A stretch of 64,000 nucleotides of DNA from Paenibacillus sp. FSL R5-0623 (GTDB lineage: Bacteria > Bacillota > Bacilli > Paenibacillales > Paenibacillaceae), in the NCBI RefSeq assembly GCF_037974265.1, contig NZ_CP150233.1:2294001-2358000 (forward strand), read 5' to 3'. Below, one piece after another: positions 44,644 through 53,996 of the stretch. The translations under genes and the position numbers were made by a program. Each line of letters begins with the position of its first letter. Position 1 is the first letter of the stretch. The notes below the pieces were generated by a model. That model did not search any database. It saw only the letters and a program-made list of their open reading frames with translations, and was not told the origin of the DNA.

Positions 44644-47600
44644 ATGAGAACGTTTATGGGGAAATTGCGAATGATGAGCCTGACGGTTGCCGTAGTAACC
44701 GCTTCGCTGGGGGGACTTGCTGGAACAACAGCGGCGGCACCAAGTGAAGCCTATGAGTGGAAAAATGTGGTGACGGGTGCAGGTGGCGGGTTTGTGCCGG
44801 GCATTATTTTCAACGAGTCGGAAAAGGATCTGATCTACGCTCGTACGGATATCGGGGGAGCCTATCGCTGGAATGCGGCTGACGAGAGATGGATACCCTT
44901 AACGGATTTTGTCGGCTGGGATGGCTGGAACAAGAATGGTGTGGATGCACTGGCTACGGACTCGGTTGATCCCGATCGGGTGTATATGGCAGTTGGGACG
45001 TATACGAATTCGTGGGACCAAAACAATGGCTCCATCTTGCGCTCTACGGACCGGGGAGATACATGGCAGACTACAACACTTCCCTTCAAAGTGGGTGGCA
45101 ACATGCCGGGACGTTCGATGGGAGAACGCCTGACCGTGGACCCAAATGATAACAGCATCCTGTATTTTGGTGCACGAAGTGGTCATGGGTTATGGAAAAG
45201 TACCGATTACGGTGTGACCTGGAACGAAGTCACAAGCTTCCCGAATCCGGGAAATTATGTGCAAGATCCTTCGAATGAATATACCAGTGACATTGTAGGT
45301 CTGGCATGGATTACGTTTGACAAAACAACAGGTTCTGCAGGGCAGGCAACCCAGACGATCTATGTTGGAGTTGCTGATAAAGCGCAAAGTGTATATCGCA
45401 GCACAAATGGCGGCCTGACCTGGTCAGCTGTTGCTGGTCAACCTACAGGTTATATTCCGCATCATGGCGTGTTTGATTCAGACGGAAGCCTCTATATTAC
45501 GTACAGCGATGGTGTTGGACCGTATGATGGGGAAAAAGGTGACGTGTGGAAACTGAACACATCGACAGGTGTCTGGACCAATATTAGCCCTGTTCCAAGC
45601 AGCAGCACGGATAATTATTTTGGATATGGCGGATTGGCTGTTGATGCACAGAATCCCGGTACATTGATGGTTGCGACATTAAACTCCTGGTGGCCTGATG
45701 CCACTTTGTTCCGCAGTACAGATGGCGGAGCGACGTGGACACGCATATGGGAATTTGAAGGATATCCGAACCGGAAGTTACGTTATACACAGGATATTTC
45801 GGCAGCGCCATGGCTCACATTTGGCACCAATCCTGCCCCACCGGAAACAACTCCAAAACTGGGCTGGATGATCGGTGATCTGGAGATTGATCCGTTTGAT
45901 TCGGATCGGATGATGTATGGAACAGGTGCTACGATCTATGGAACGAAGAATCTGACAGACTGGGATGATGATGAAAAAATCAATATTTCAGTGATGGCGA
46001 AGGGGGTTGAGGAGATTGCCGTACTGGATCTGATCAGCCCGCCAAGTGGTGCACATTTGTTAAGCGGGGTGGGGGATGTCTCCGGATTTCGTCATAACAA
46101 TCTGGACCAGGCGCCAGCTACCATATTTACGAGCCCGAACTATTCTTCCACAGAAAGTCTGGATTTTGCAGAGTTAAGTCCCAATACGATGGTTCGCGTA
46201 GGTAAAGCAGATTATGCTGCTGATCCAAATGCAAAATCCATTGGTTTGTCCAGTGACGGAGGTACTACGTGGTATAAGGCCAATGCAGAACCTGCTGGCA
46301 CAACCGGAGGGGGAACCGTAGCCATCTCTGCGAATGGTAACCGACTCGTATGGAGCACGTCAGATAAAGGCGTACATTATTCGACTGGCGGCAATTCATG
46401 GACGGCAAGTACGGGGATACCTGCACAGGCAAAAGTGATTTCGGATCGTGTCAATCCAAACAAATTCTATGGATTTGCAGCGGGTAAAATCTATGTAAGT
46501 GTGAATGGTGGTGCTACCTTCACAGCATCACCTGCGACCGGACTCCCGATGGAAGGAAATGCCGATTTGGATGCCGTTCCAGGTGTTGAGGGCGAACTCT
46601 GGTTTGCAGGTGGCAGTGAGGAAGAAGGTCCTTACGGATTATGGCATTCCACGGATTCAGGAGCAACATTCACAAAGCTTGCCAATGTAGAGGAAGCAGA
46701 CAGTATCGGATTTGGTAAAGCGGCCCCTGGGCAGAGCGTTGTTGCGTTATACACGGTTGCACAGATCGATGGAACACGTGGATTCTTCCGCTCCGATGAC
46801 GGTGGAGCCAATTGGATTCGGATCAACGATGATCAGCATCAGTATGCTCGTGTAACTACAATTACGGGTGATCCGCGTTTGTATGGAAGAGTATATCTCG
46901 GAACAAATGGCCGCGGAATTTTGTATGCTGACCGTGTTGGAGGTGACAATGGCGGAGGAGACGGCGGGGGTACACCAGTTACCAACTCTGCGATTACACC
47001 GGTTACAGCCGAATTTGATCGCAAAGCAGGCAATCAGGTTAATATTCCAGTCACGTTAACACTTAATGGCAATACACTTGCATCCATTCGCAACGGGAAT
47101 GCAACGCTGGTTTCAGGTACAGATTACACGTTAACAGGCAATGAGGTCGTATTAAGTAAAAACTACCTGGCTTCACTGCCAAATGGCACAGCGACGCTAA
47201 CCTTTCAATTCAGCGCAGGCGCTCCTGCGACCTTGAATCTGCTCATTAAAGACACGACAGCTGCACCTGTTGGAACCATAGGCATTGAGATGTTTAACAG
47301 CAACACTTCAGCAACGGGCAGCTCGATTAGTCCCAAATTCAAACTGACAAATACGGGTACTACAGCGTTGAATCTGTCTGATGTGAAAATCAGATACTAT
47401 TACACGATAAACGGTGAACAGCCTCAGAACTTCTTCGCTGACTGGGCGACGGCTGGCAGTTCGAATGTAACAGGCACGTTCAGTGCACTCAATCCAGTAC
47501 GGACGGGTGCTGATCACGTGCTTGAGATCGGATTCACAGCTTCGGCTGGAACACTGAATGCGGGACAAAGCACGGAAATCCATACGCGCATCTCCAAGAA

Positions 47601-47724
47601 CAATTGGACCAACTATACGCAAACGGATGATTACTCTTTTGCAGGTAGTCAGACTTCCTATACGGATTGGTCCAAAGTCACCGGTTATATCGCGGGAAGT
47701 CTCCAATGGGGAATTGAACCATAA
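44644..47724 (+). CDS. secreted GH74 xyloglucanase with X2 and CBM3 modules
   Basis: 1,026 residues. The signal peptide (about 1-32, ending TTAAA) is followed by a GH74 catalytic domain of two beta-propellers (about 36-770). The candidate catalytic aspartates are D69 in YARTDIGGAYRW and D478 in LLSGVGDVSGF, matching D70/D480 reported for Clostridium thermocellum Xgh74A. Many S-T-D-x-G-x-T-W propeller repeats are visible. A Gly/Asp linker leads to a CBM_X2 domain (about 785-875) and a cellulose-binding CBM3 (about 882-1026, IEMFNSNTSATGSSISPKFKLTNTG to the end). It cuts the xyloglucan backbone outside the cell while anchored to cellulose. GAGGAGG precedes the ATG. Confidence 0.95.
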   Translation: MRTFMGKLRMMSLTVAVVTASLGGLAGTTAAAPSEAYEWKNVVTGAGGGFVPGIIFNESEKDLIYARTDIGGAYRWNAADERWIPLTDFVGWDGWNKNGVDALATDSVDPDRVYMAVGTYTNSWDQNNGSILRSTDRGDTWQTTTLPFKVGGNMPGRSMGERLTVDPNDNSILYFGARSGHGLWKSTDYGVTWNEVTSFPNPGNYVQDPSNEYTSDIVGLAWITFDKTTGSAGQATQTIYVGVADKAQSVYRSTNGGLTWSAVAGQPTGYIPHHGVFDSDGSLYITYSDGVGPYDGEKGDVWKLNTSTGVWTNISPVPSSSTDNYFGYGGLAVDAQNPGTLMVATLNSWWPDATLFRSTDGGATWTRIWEFEGYPNRKLRYTQDISAAPWLTFGTNPAPPETTPKLGWMIGDLEIDPFDSDRMMYGTGATIYGTKNLTDWDDDEKINISVMAKGVEEIAVLDLISPPSGAHLLSGVGDVSGFRHNNLDQAPATIFTSPNYSSTESLDFAELSPNTMVRVGKADYAADPNAKSIGLSSDGGTTWYKANAEPAGTTGGGTVAISANGNRLVWSTSDKGVHYSTGGNSWTASTGIPAQAKVISDRVNPNKFYGFAAGKIYVSVNGGATFTASPATGLPMEGNADLDAVPGVEGELWFAGGSEEEGPYGLWHSTDSGATFTKLANVEEADSIGFGKAAPGQSVVALYTVAQIDGTRGFFRSDDGGANWIRINDDQHQYARVTTITGDPRLYGRVYLGTNGRGILYADRVGGDNGGGDGGGTPVTNSAITPVTAEFDRKAGNQVNIPVTLTLNGNTLASIRNGNATLVSGTDYTLTGNEVVLSKNYLASLPNGTATLTFQFSAGAPATLNLLIKDTTAAPVGTIGIEMFNSNTSATGSSISPKFKLTNTGTTALNLSDVKIRYYYTINGEQPQNFFADWATAGSSNVTGTFSALNPVRTGADHVLEIGFTASAGTLNAGQSTEIHTRISKNNWTNYTQTDDYSFAGSQTSYTDWSKVTGYIAGSLQWGIEP

Positions 47725-47759
47725 GTGAGTGATTTAACGAAATAAAGGATTGAAAAAGG

Positions 47760-47799
47760 GGTCCTGATTCGCCAAATGATCAAATGGCGAGTCGGGGCT
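47760..47799 (+). terminator. terminator of the GH74 gene
   Basis: Fifteen-pair stem with several G-T pairs, loop of 10 nt, followed by TCTTATTTTG. Confidence 0.8.
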
Positions 47800-47897
47800 T
47801 CTTATTTTGTCGAAATATAGTGTAAACTATAGATAGTTACCATTGCTTAAAGGATCGTTTTAGGATATAAAAAGATGTACAATTAATTTAGAATTAA

Positions 47898-47911
47898 TGT
47901 AACCGCTAACA
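47898..47911 (+). promoter_or_regulatory. cre site, perfect consensus
   Basis: TGTAACCGCTAACA fits TGWAANCGNTNWCA at all 14 positions, 85 bp upstream of the YesN-type regulator gene. This suggests that CcpA represses the two-component system itself. Confidence 0.7.
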
Positions 47912-47995
47912 CTGGAAAGTGTTTATAACCGATATATAATAGTTGGTATAGCCTGTACAGATATAGAGGAAAGATTAGACAAGGGGGTCGCGATC

Positions 47996-49543
47996 ATGAA
48001 CCGGTTGTGCAAGGTGCTGATTGTTGACGATGAGTTTCTGGTAAGACAGGGCATAAAGCACCATATGAACTGGGAAGCGGAAGGATTTATCATTGTGGGT
48101 GAAGCTTCCAACGGTGAAGAAGGATTACAGCAGGTGAACCTGTTAAAACCGGATATTGTGATCACCGACATTGTCATGCCTGTCATGGATGGCGAAACGT
48201 TTGTCCGTACATTAAAAGCCAGTAATCCGCAGATTGAAGTTATTGTACTTAGCAGCTTCAGTGAATTCGAGTATGTACGTTCTACGCTTCAGCATGGGGC
48301 AGCCGATTATATACTGAAACCAAAGCTGGATACAAATGAATTATTGCAGGTCCTTCAACGCACAGCGGGTAAAATTCCGGAGTTACAGTTCGAGCCGTCG
48401 CATGATGGTTGGAGACTTGGGCAACTGATGGAGAAGATGCTGTCCGGATTCACACTGGATGAAGATAGCGAAATGCCGATCATTCGAGATACCTTTCCGT
48501 ATGAATCCTTTCGCTTGCTGGTGTATAAACCCGTGGGTGCTGGAGGGAATCCACTGAAGATGGATCAGGAACAGATTGAATCCAAGCTCCGCAGTGATCT
48601 GCCTGAAGTAGAATGTGCAATGGTTCCCGCAGAGGGTACATTACCTGTGATGCTTCTTAATGTCGATCCTGCGAGAGATGAATGGATGCTTGAACGGATC
48701 AGACAGTTGGCCAGTGAAAATACAGCAGGAGAAGACAGTCCTGGTTGGGTGCTTAGTGAAAGCTTTACTTCATTTGAACAGATGGGTGTTGTTTACCGGG
48801 AACGCCTGATTAAGCTGATTGAATATCGCTTCTATTATAAGGATCGACCAATCCTGGTGTATGGTGAACTGCCTCCAATGCATCCTGCAGGTTACCAGTT
48901 TAATGTGAATATGTTTTTGCAGCATGTGAAGCGTAACCGGGTCGAAGCGGCAAGGGAGTATTTACATGATCATGCAAAAACACTTGGACGGGATTATATT
49001 GCCGATGTGTTTGAGATCAAATCATTTCTCGGTAACTTGATCTTCAACGTGACCATTACCCTCGCGGATATGGATGTTCAGTCTGCCGGGCTGGAAGAGA
49101 GCAAATATACGTATTTTAAAAATGTGGACGGGGCTTCAAGCCTGGACGAAGTCATGACTGTACTTGACCAATTCATGACGGAAGTTCAGGAGTGCACCGT
49201 TGGTGCGGGTGCAAAACGAAGTGATCCCAACATGAAGATGCTGCTGGATTACATGCATGAGCACTTTGATCAGCCGCTCGGGCTGGCTGAAGTAGCCAAG
49301 CATTTTCATTTTAATCCATCGTATTTATCCAGTTATTTCTCATCTCACAAAAAAGAAGGATTTAATGAATACTTAAATAAAATTCGGATTGAAAAAGCCG
49401 AGGAACTGCTACGTTCCGATGATGTAACGATCTCTGAGATTAGCAGTATGGTAGGTTATTCCGATCATAGTTACTTTTGCAAAGTGTTCAAAAAATTCAC
49501 CGGATTATCACCAAGCCGATACCGGCGCAAATTCTGGGCATAA
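47996..49543 (+). CDS. YesN-type AraC response regulator
   Basis: 515 residues. The N-terminal receiver domain (VLIVDDEFLVRQGIKHHMNW, phospho-Asp D58 in DIVITDIVMPVMDGE, then VIVLSSFSEFEYVRSTLQHGAADYILKP) is followed by a long linker (about 130-410) and a C-terminal AraC DNA-binding domain (LGLAEVAKHFHFNPSYLSSYFSSHKKEGFNEYLNKIRIEKAEELL, then ISSMVGYSDHSYFCKVFKKFTGLSPSRYRR). It forms a pair with the YesM-type kinase 18 bp downstream and is the probable activator of the ABC importer and neighbours. Confidence 0.93.
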   Translation: MNRLCKVLIVDDEFLVRQGIKHHMNWEAEGFIIVGEASNGEEGLQQVNLLKPDIVITDIVMPVMDGETFVRTLKASNPQIEVIVLSSFSEFEYVRSTLQHGAADYILKPKLDTNELLQVLQRTAGKIPELQFEPSHDGWRLGQLMEKMLSGFTLDEDSEMPIIRDTFPYESFRLLVYKPVGAGGNPLKMDQEQIESKLRSDLPEVECAMVPAEGTLPVMLLNVDPARDEWMLERIRQLASENTAGEDSPGWVLSESFTSFEQMGVVYRERLIKLIEYRFYYKDRPILVYGELPPMHPAGYQFNVNMFLQHVKRNRVEAAREYLHDHAKTLGRDYIADVFEIKSFLGNLIFNVTITLADMDVQSAGLEESKYTYFKNVDGASSLDEVMTVLDQFMTEVQECTVGAGAKRSDPNMKMLLDYMHEHFDQPLGLAEVAKHFHFNPSYLSSYFSSHKKEGFNEYLNKIRIEKAEELLRSDDVTISEISSMVGYSDHSYFCKVFKKFTGLSPSRYRRKFWA

Positions 49544-49561
49544 AGTCAGAAGGATAAGATC

Positions 49562-51331
49562 ATGAAGAAATGGATGAACCAATTATCACGTCTCGGATTG
49601 TTTCCCAAGTTGTTTCTGGTTATGGTGGTCAGTATTGTCCTCGTTTCTGTACTCATCTTATGGACGACCATTCACATGTCAACCAATCTGTTTACTGAGA
49701 CGTTCAGTATCACAAACTCCAAGGTGCTTAATCAGATCAAAACAAATTTTGAATCTTTTAATGAGGCCATTGCTGCCGTATCGAATAATGTGACGCAGAG
49801 TGGATCGATCCGAGGATTCCTGTCCGAAGGAGATGCCGATTCCCTCACGATGGCCAAATCCTTCTATAATATGAGGGAAACGATGGATCGAATTCAATCC
49901 ATCACAGAATCCTACGAAGTCGGGATAACAATTATCGGGATTAATGGACGGAGCTATTCCACGAATCGTGCTCACCTTCAGTTGTCCGTGGATGAATTGA
50001 AGCAGGAGCCAATTACGATGGAAGCAGCTGAGACGCCAAGTCGTCTTATCTTTGATGTTTACCAAAACGAGGCAACGCTTGGGAGTCAGCAGATGATCTC
50101 TGCGACGAAAGCGTTGACGGACCGAACACGCAGCCGGATATACGGTACGCTCTATGTCACGATGAGAGAAGACATATTCCGGCAATTTTACAGCAGCTTT
50201 ACAAGTCGTGGCAATGATGTGGTCATTATGAATGAAAAAGGTGAGATTGTATCATCGAATCGTGAAGACTGGATCGGAACAACTCAGCTGGATTTGCTAT
50301 CGTATGCCCGGGATATGAACAATAACTCTCCGAGAAGTATTAATGCTCGTGTGATGGATCAGGATAGCGTTGTGTTATCCGAGTATTTACCGTTCTATCG
50401 GTTTTATATTGTCAATGTAGTGGATAAGGATCTGGCGATGGGTCAACTTATCGACATGAAGACGGTTGCCCTGATCTGTGCAGCTATCGTTGTGGGGGCG
50501 CTCATCCTTGTGTTTCTCATCACCAGCCAGATTACCAAGTCACTGCGCAGACTTGTGAAGCAGATGTCCAACATTACAAAAAGTGATCTGGACAACTATA
50601 TTCCGGTGAGCGGAAGCTACGAGAGCAGGCAGCTTGGTCATGCTTACAATTACATGCTTGATGAACTGCATGATTATGTGGATCAGTTAGTACAGACACA
50701 GCATGAACAACGGAACGCAGAGCTTGCGGCATTACAGAGTCAGATTAATCCTCACTTCTTGTACAATACACTTGCATCTGTCAAAGTTCTGGTGCAACAA
50801 GGCAACAAAGACAGGGCTGCGGAGACCATTAATGCTTTAATTGGATTGCTGCAAAATACGATTAGTGATGTGAGTCAGACGGTTACCGTGGAACAAGAAG
50901 TCGAGAATTTGAAAAATTATGTCTTCATTAATCACGTCAGATATGGTGGCCGGATTAAAGCAGCTTTCTACGTGGCTCCGGATTGTACACACTATCATGT
51001 ACCCAAACTGGTGATCCAGCCGTTTATCGAGAATGCATTTTTCCATGGATTCATCAAGAAAGAAACGGGTACAATTCATGTCATGGTTTCCAGAGCGGGA
51101 GAATCACTCATCTGTGAAATTATGGACAATGGTGATGGAATTGAAGGGCTTGTCATGGGAGAAACGCTGCCCAATCCAAAGAACAATCGTCAACTATTCA
51201 GTGGTATCGGTATTCGCAACGTACATGACCGTATTGAGTTATTATATGGTTCACCTTATGGTGTCACCATTATGAGTACGGTTGGGGAAGGAACGAGAGT
51301 CACTGTTACACTGCCTTTAATCACGAGTTGA
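49562..51331 (+). CDS. YesM-type sensor histidine kinase
   Basis: 589 residues. Helix 1 is at about 16-38, an extracellular dCache-like sensor region spans about 40-300, helix 2 is at about 301-322 and a HAMP domain follows (SLRRLVKQMSNITKSDLDNYI). The His_kinase domain has QSQINPHFLYNTLASV with phospho-His H398, and the HATPase has LVIQPFIENAFFHG, IMDNGDGIEG and GIGIRNVHDRIELLYG. It probably senses a sugar or the ligand-loaded binding protein at the membrane and phosphorylates the YesN-type regulator. A terminator follows. Confidence 0.93.
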   Translation: MKKWMNQLSRLGLFPKLFLVMVVSIVLVSVLILWTTIHMSTNLFTETFSITNSKVLNQIKTNFESFNEAIAAVSNNVTQSGSIRGFLSEGDADSLTMAKSFYNMRETMDRIQSITESYEVGITIIGINGRSYSTNRAHLQLSVDELKQEPITMEAAETPSRLIFDVYQNEATLGSQQMISATKALTDRTRSRIYGTLYVTMREDIFRQFYSSFTSRGNDVVIMNEKGEIVSSNREDWIGTTQLDLLSYARDMNNNSPRSINARVMDQDSVVLSEYLPFYRFYIVNVVDKDLAMGQLIDMKTVALICAAIVVGALILVFLITSQITKSLRRLVKQMSNITKSDLDNYIPVSGSYESRQLGHAYNYMLDELHDYVDQLVQTQHEQRNAELAALQSQINPHFLYNTLASVKVLVQQGNKDRAAETINALIGLLQNTISDVSQTVTVEQEVENLKNYVFINHVRYGGRIKAAFYVAPDCTHYHVPKLVIQPFIENAFFHGFIKKETGTIHVMVSRAGESLICEIMDNGDGIEGLVMGETLPNPKNNRQLFSGIGIRNVHDRIELLYGSPYGVTIMSTVGEGTRVTVTLPLITS

Positions 51332-51369
51332 ATCGAAACACGATTCGATTGAATACACTTGAAATCGAG

Positions 51370-51404
51370 ATCCCTCACTTCTGTTTTCTACAGAGGCGGG
51401 GGAT
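51370..51404 (+). terminator. terminator of the YesN-YesM operon
   Basis: Stem of about 14 pairs with one mismatch (from ATCCCTC to GGGGGAT), a small loop, then TTTT. Confidence 0.75.
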
Positions 51405-51456
51405 TTTCGCGTGTCAGAGGTAAAGCAAAATACATATTTGTACTATTTCAAGATCA

Positions 51457-51487
51457 AGAAATTACAAAATCAAAAGAAATTACAAAA
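51457..51487. repeat. 13-bp direct repeat, candidate YesN-type operator
   Basis: AGAAATTACAAAA occurs exactly at 51457-51469 and 51475-51487, an offset of 18 bp, nearly two helical turns. It lies in the 340-bp leader before the binding-protein gene. AraC-type regulators commonly bind direct repeats spaced like this. Confidence 0.5.
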
Positions 51488-51499
51488 AACCAAATTTAA

Positions 51500-51513
51500 T
51501 GCAAACGGTTTCT
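51500..51513 (+). promoter_or_regulatory. cre-like site 1 of the ABC importer
   Basis: TGCAAACGGTTTCT matches the CcpA consensus at 12 of 14 positions, directly after the direct repeat. Confidence 0.4.
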
Positions 51514-51607
51514 GTAAAGGTTTTCATTGTGGCAATAAGATGACAAATCCGTACAAAATTATTACTAACGAATGGAGATATGGGAATGATAAGATGAATA
51601 CATCGAA

Positions 51608-51621
51608 AGCAACCGCTTTCA
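51608..51621 (+). promoter_or_regulatory. cre-like site 2 of the ABC importer
   Basis: AGCAACCGCTTTCA matches at 12 of 14 positions and is part of the inverted repeat GAAAGC-AACC-GCTTTC (51605-51620), about 50 bp before the start. Confidence 0.4.
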
Positions 51622-51671
51622 GAAAACGCAAACAAATTACACACAAAGAGGTCGAAGGGGAGTTGAATGTT

Positions 51672-52964
51672 TTGAAAAAAATGTGGGTATTGATGCTCGT
51701 TACAGTACTGCTGTTGTCCGCATGTTCATCCGGTGGCGGAGGTAAATCCGCTAGTGGTGGTGACGAAAAAACAAACGAAATTACGGTCTGGGCTTGGGAC
51801 AAAGCTTTTAACGTAGCTGCAATGGAAACAGCAAAAGAAGCATATCAAAAAGCAAATCCTGATGTGAAAATTAACATCATTGAATACGCTCAAGCTGATA
51901 TCATTCAGAAACTGAACACAGGTCTTAACTCCGGAACTGCCAGCGGTCTTCCAAACGTAGTTCTGATTGAAGACTATCGTTCACAAAGCTTCCTGAATGC
52001 ATATCCTGATGCGTTCAAAGATCTTTCTTCCAGTATCACGGCTTCCGATTTTGCAGATTACAAACTCGGACCAACAGCGTTTGATGGCAAACAATACGGA
52101 GTACCATTTGACTCCGGCGTTGCTGGTTTGTACTACAGAACAGATCTGCTGGAGCAAGCTGGCTACAAAGCAGCTGACCTGCAAGACATCACTTGGGATG
52201 ACTACATCCAAATTGGTAAAGACGTAAAAGCTAAAACAGGTAAAGAGCTTCTTTCTCTTGACCCGAATGACCTTGGTTTGATTCGTATGATGATCCAAAC
52301 TGCAGGTAAATGGTATTCTGCAGAAGATGGTAAAACACCTGACATTGCTAATAATGCTGCTCTGAAAGAAGCGTTTATTACTTACAAAGCAATGATGGAT
52401 GCCAACATTGTTAAATTGCACTCTGACTGGAGTCAATTCGTTGCCAACGCCAATAACGGTAGCGTAGCAACAATTCCTACAGGTAACTGGTTCTCACCAT
52501 CTGTACGTCAAGAAGCTTCCCAATCCGGTAAATGGGCTGTAGCTCCAATACCGAAAATGGCTGGTCAAGCAAACTCTGTTCACGCATCCAACTTGGGTGG
52601 TAGCTCTTGGTATGTTATGAACAACGTTCCTGGTGCAGATCAAGCAGCTGATTTTGTAGCAAAAACATTTGGTTCTGACAAACAATTGTATCAAGATCTG
52701 TTGAACAACATCGGCGCAATTGGTACGTATAAACCAGCAGTTGATGGTGACGCGTATGCCAAAGAAGACGAGTACTTCGGCGGACAAAAAATCTTCACAG
52801 ACTTTGCGAATTGGACGAAAGAAATTCCAAGCGTAAACTATGGTATCAACACTTATGCCATTGAAGATATTCTCGTTGTAGAAATGCAAGCATTCCTGAA
52901 CGGTAAATCAATCGATGACGTTCTGGCTGATGCACAAAAACAAGCTGAAGCACAATTAAACTAA
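51672..52964 (+). CDS. sugar ABC transporter substrate-binding lipoprotein
   Basis: 430 residues of the family-1 extracellular solute-binding proteins. The start is a TTG with AAGGGGAG eight bases upstream; a longer in-frame reading from 51411 is an artefact. The signal peptide KKMWVLMLVTVLLLSAC ends in a lipobox (LSAC), followed by a Ser/Gly-rich linker. Family features include NEITVWAWDKAFNVAAMETAKEAYQKANPDVKI, QYGVPFDSGVAGLYYRTDLLEQAGY and IPTGNWF. It captures oligosaccharides, probably galactosylated xyloglucan fragments given the neighbours, and passes them to the permeases. Codon use looks highly biased (AAA, GGT, GTA), as for an abundant protein. Confidence 0.92.
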   Translation: MKKMWVLMLVTVLLLSACSSGGGGKSASGGDEKTNEITVWAWDKAFNVAAMETAKEAYQKANPDVKINIIEYAQADIIQKLNTGLNSGTASGLPNVVLIEDYRSQSFLNAYPDAFKDLSSSITASDFADYKLGPTAFDGKQYGVPFDSGVAGLYYRTDLLEQAGYKAADLQDITWDDYIQIGKDVKAKTGKELLSLDPNDLGLIRMMIQTAGKWYSAEDGKTPDIANNAALKEAFITYKAMMDANIVKLHSDWSQFVANANNGSVATIPTGNWFSPSVRQEASQSGKWAVAPIPKMAGQANSVHASNLGGSSWYVMNNVPGADQAADFVAKTFGSDKQLYQDLLNNIGAIGTYKPAVDGDAYAKEDEYFGGQKIFTDFANWTKEIPSVNYGINTYAIEDILVVEMQAFLNGKSIDDVLADAQKQAEAQLN

Positions 52965-52983
52965 GATACCCAAGGTAACTTAT

Positions 52984-53063
52984 AGAACCCTAGGAAACAT
53001 CGGAGCCGTCTCCCACGTCCGGCGCAAGTCGAACCGGATATGGCGAGAGGCTCCGTGGGTTCT
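52984..53063 (+). other. 80-nt intercistronic stem-loop
   Basis: Nested inverted repeats pair AGAACCC (52984-52990) with GGGTTCT (53057-53063), CGGAGCC (53001-53007) with GGCTCCG (53049-53055), TCTC with GAGA, and TCCGG (53018-53022) with CCGGA (53034-53038). There is no T-run, so it is not a classic terminator. Its place between the binding-protein and permease genes suits an mRNA stabiliser or partial attenuator that raises binding-protein output. Confidence 0.7.
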
Positions 53064-53096
53064 ACCCATGTTCCATGGAGAGAGAGGAGCCATACT

Positions 53097-53996
53097 GTGA
53101 AAGCCATGAATACAGGAGACAGTCTCCAAAAGAAAAATAATTTGACTGGATGGGCTTTTGTTTTGCTGGCTGTTGTCGGGATTGTTGCATTTTACTTCTA
53201 CCCGATGATTCAAGCGCTGCTCTTATCGTTCAAGTCTGGTGTAGGAGCCAATCTTGAATTTTCGGGCCTTTCTAACTACAAAAGATTGTTAGTTGATACA
53301 ACGTTCCGTACAGCATTATCGAATACATTTATCTACTTGATTATTCAAGTGCCTGTAATGATTATTCTTGGTTTGTTTATTTCCGTATTGCTGAATGACA
53401 GCACACTACGTTTCCGGAGCTTCTTCCGTACAGCGATTTTCTTGCCTTGTGTAACTTCATTGGTAGCGTACTCTGTTGTATTCAAATATCTGTTCGCACC
53501 AGATGGAATGGTGAATCAATTCCTGATGGGCTTGCACATTATTGGCGATCCAATTCAATGGATCACAGACCCGTTCTGGGCTAAAATTACGATCATAATC
53601 GCCGTTACTTGGCGTTGGACCGGATATAACATGATTTTCTATCTGTCATCCCTGCAAAACATCGATCAATCGATCTATGAAGCTGCAAGAATTGACGGAG
53701 CGAATGCTTTTACACAATTCTTCAAAATCACAGTACCTTTGCTTAAACCGATTATCCTCTTCACGTCCATCACATCAACGATTGGTACATTGCAAATCTT
53801 TGATGAGATCATGAATATTACCAAAGGTGGTCCAGGTAATGCGACCATGTCGATTTCACAATACATCTACAACCTTTCGTTCAAATATTCACCGGACTTC
53901 GGTTATGCAGCAACAGTGTCGTATTCCATCGTAATCTTGATTATTGTATTGTCCATCATCCAGTTTAAAGTGGCAGGTGATAATAAAAATGGCTAA
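53097..53996 (+). CDS. sugar ABC transporter permease (MalF/LacF type)
   Basis: 299 residues, six predicted helices. The permease EAA loop reads YEAARIDGANAFTQFFKITVPLLKP, the contact site for the ATPase. The N-terminus has KNNLTGWAFVLLAVVGIVAFYFYPMIQALLLSF, usual for the UgpA/LacF group. The GTG at 53097 has AGGAG seven bases upstream; a longer reading from 53040 would run through the stem-loop. It overlaps the next permease by 8 bp. Confidence 0.92.
   Translation: MKAMNTGDSLQKKNNLTGWAFVLLAVVGIVAFYFYPMIQALLLSFKSGVGANLEFSGLSNYKRLLVDTTFRTALSNTFIYLIIQVPVMIILGLFISVLLNDSTLRFRSFFRTAIFLPCVTSLVAYSVVFKYLFAPDGMVNQFLMGLHIIGDPIQWITDPFWAKITIIIAVTWRWTGYNMIFYLSSLQNIDQSIYEAARIDGANAFTQFFKITVPLLKPIILFTSITSTIGTLQIFDEIMNITKGGPGNATMSISQYIYNLSFKYSPDFGYAATVSYSIVILIIVLSIIQFKVAGDNKNG

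Noticed and set aside
51411..51671. N-terminal extension of the sugar-binding protein
   Set aside because: It would place 87 polar residues before a perfect lipoprotein signal peptide, and the TTG at 51672 has a good ribosome binding site.
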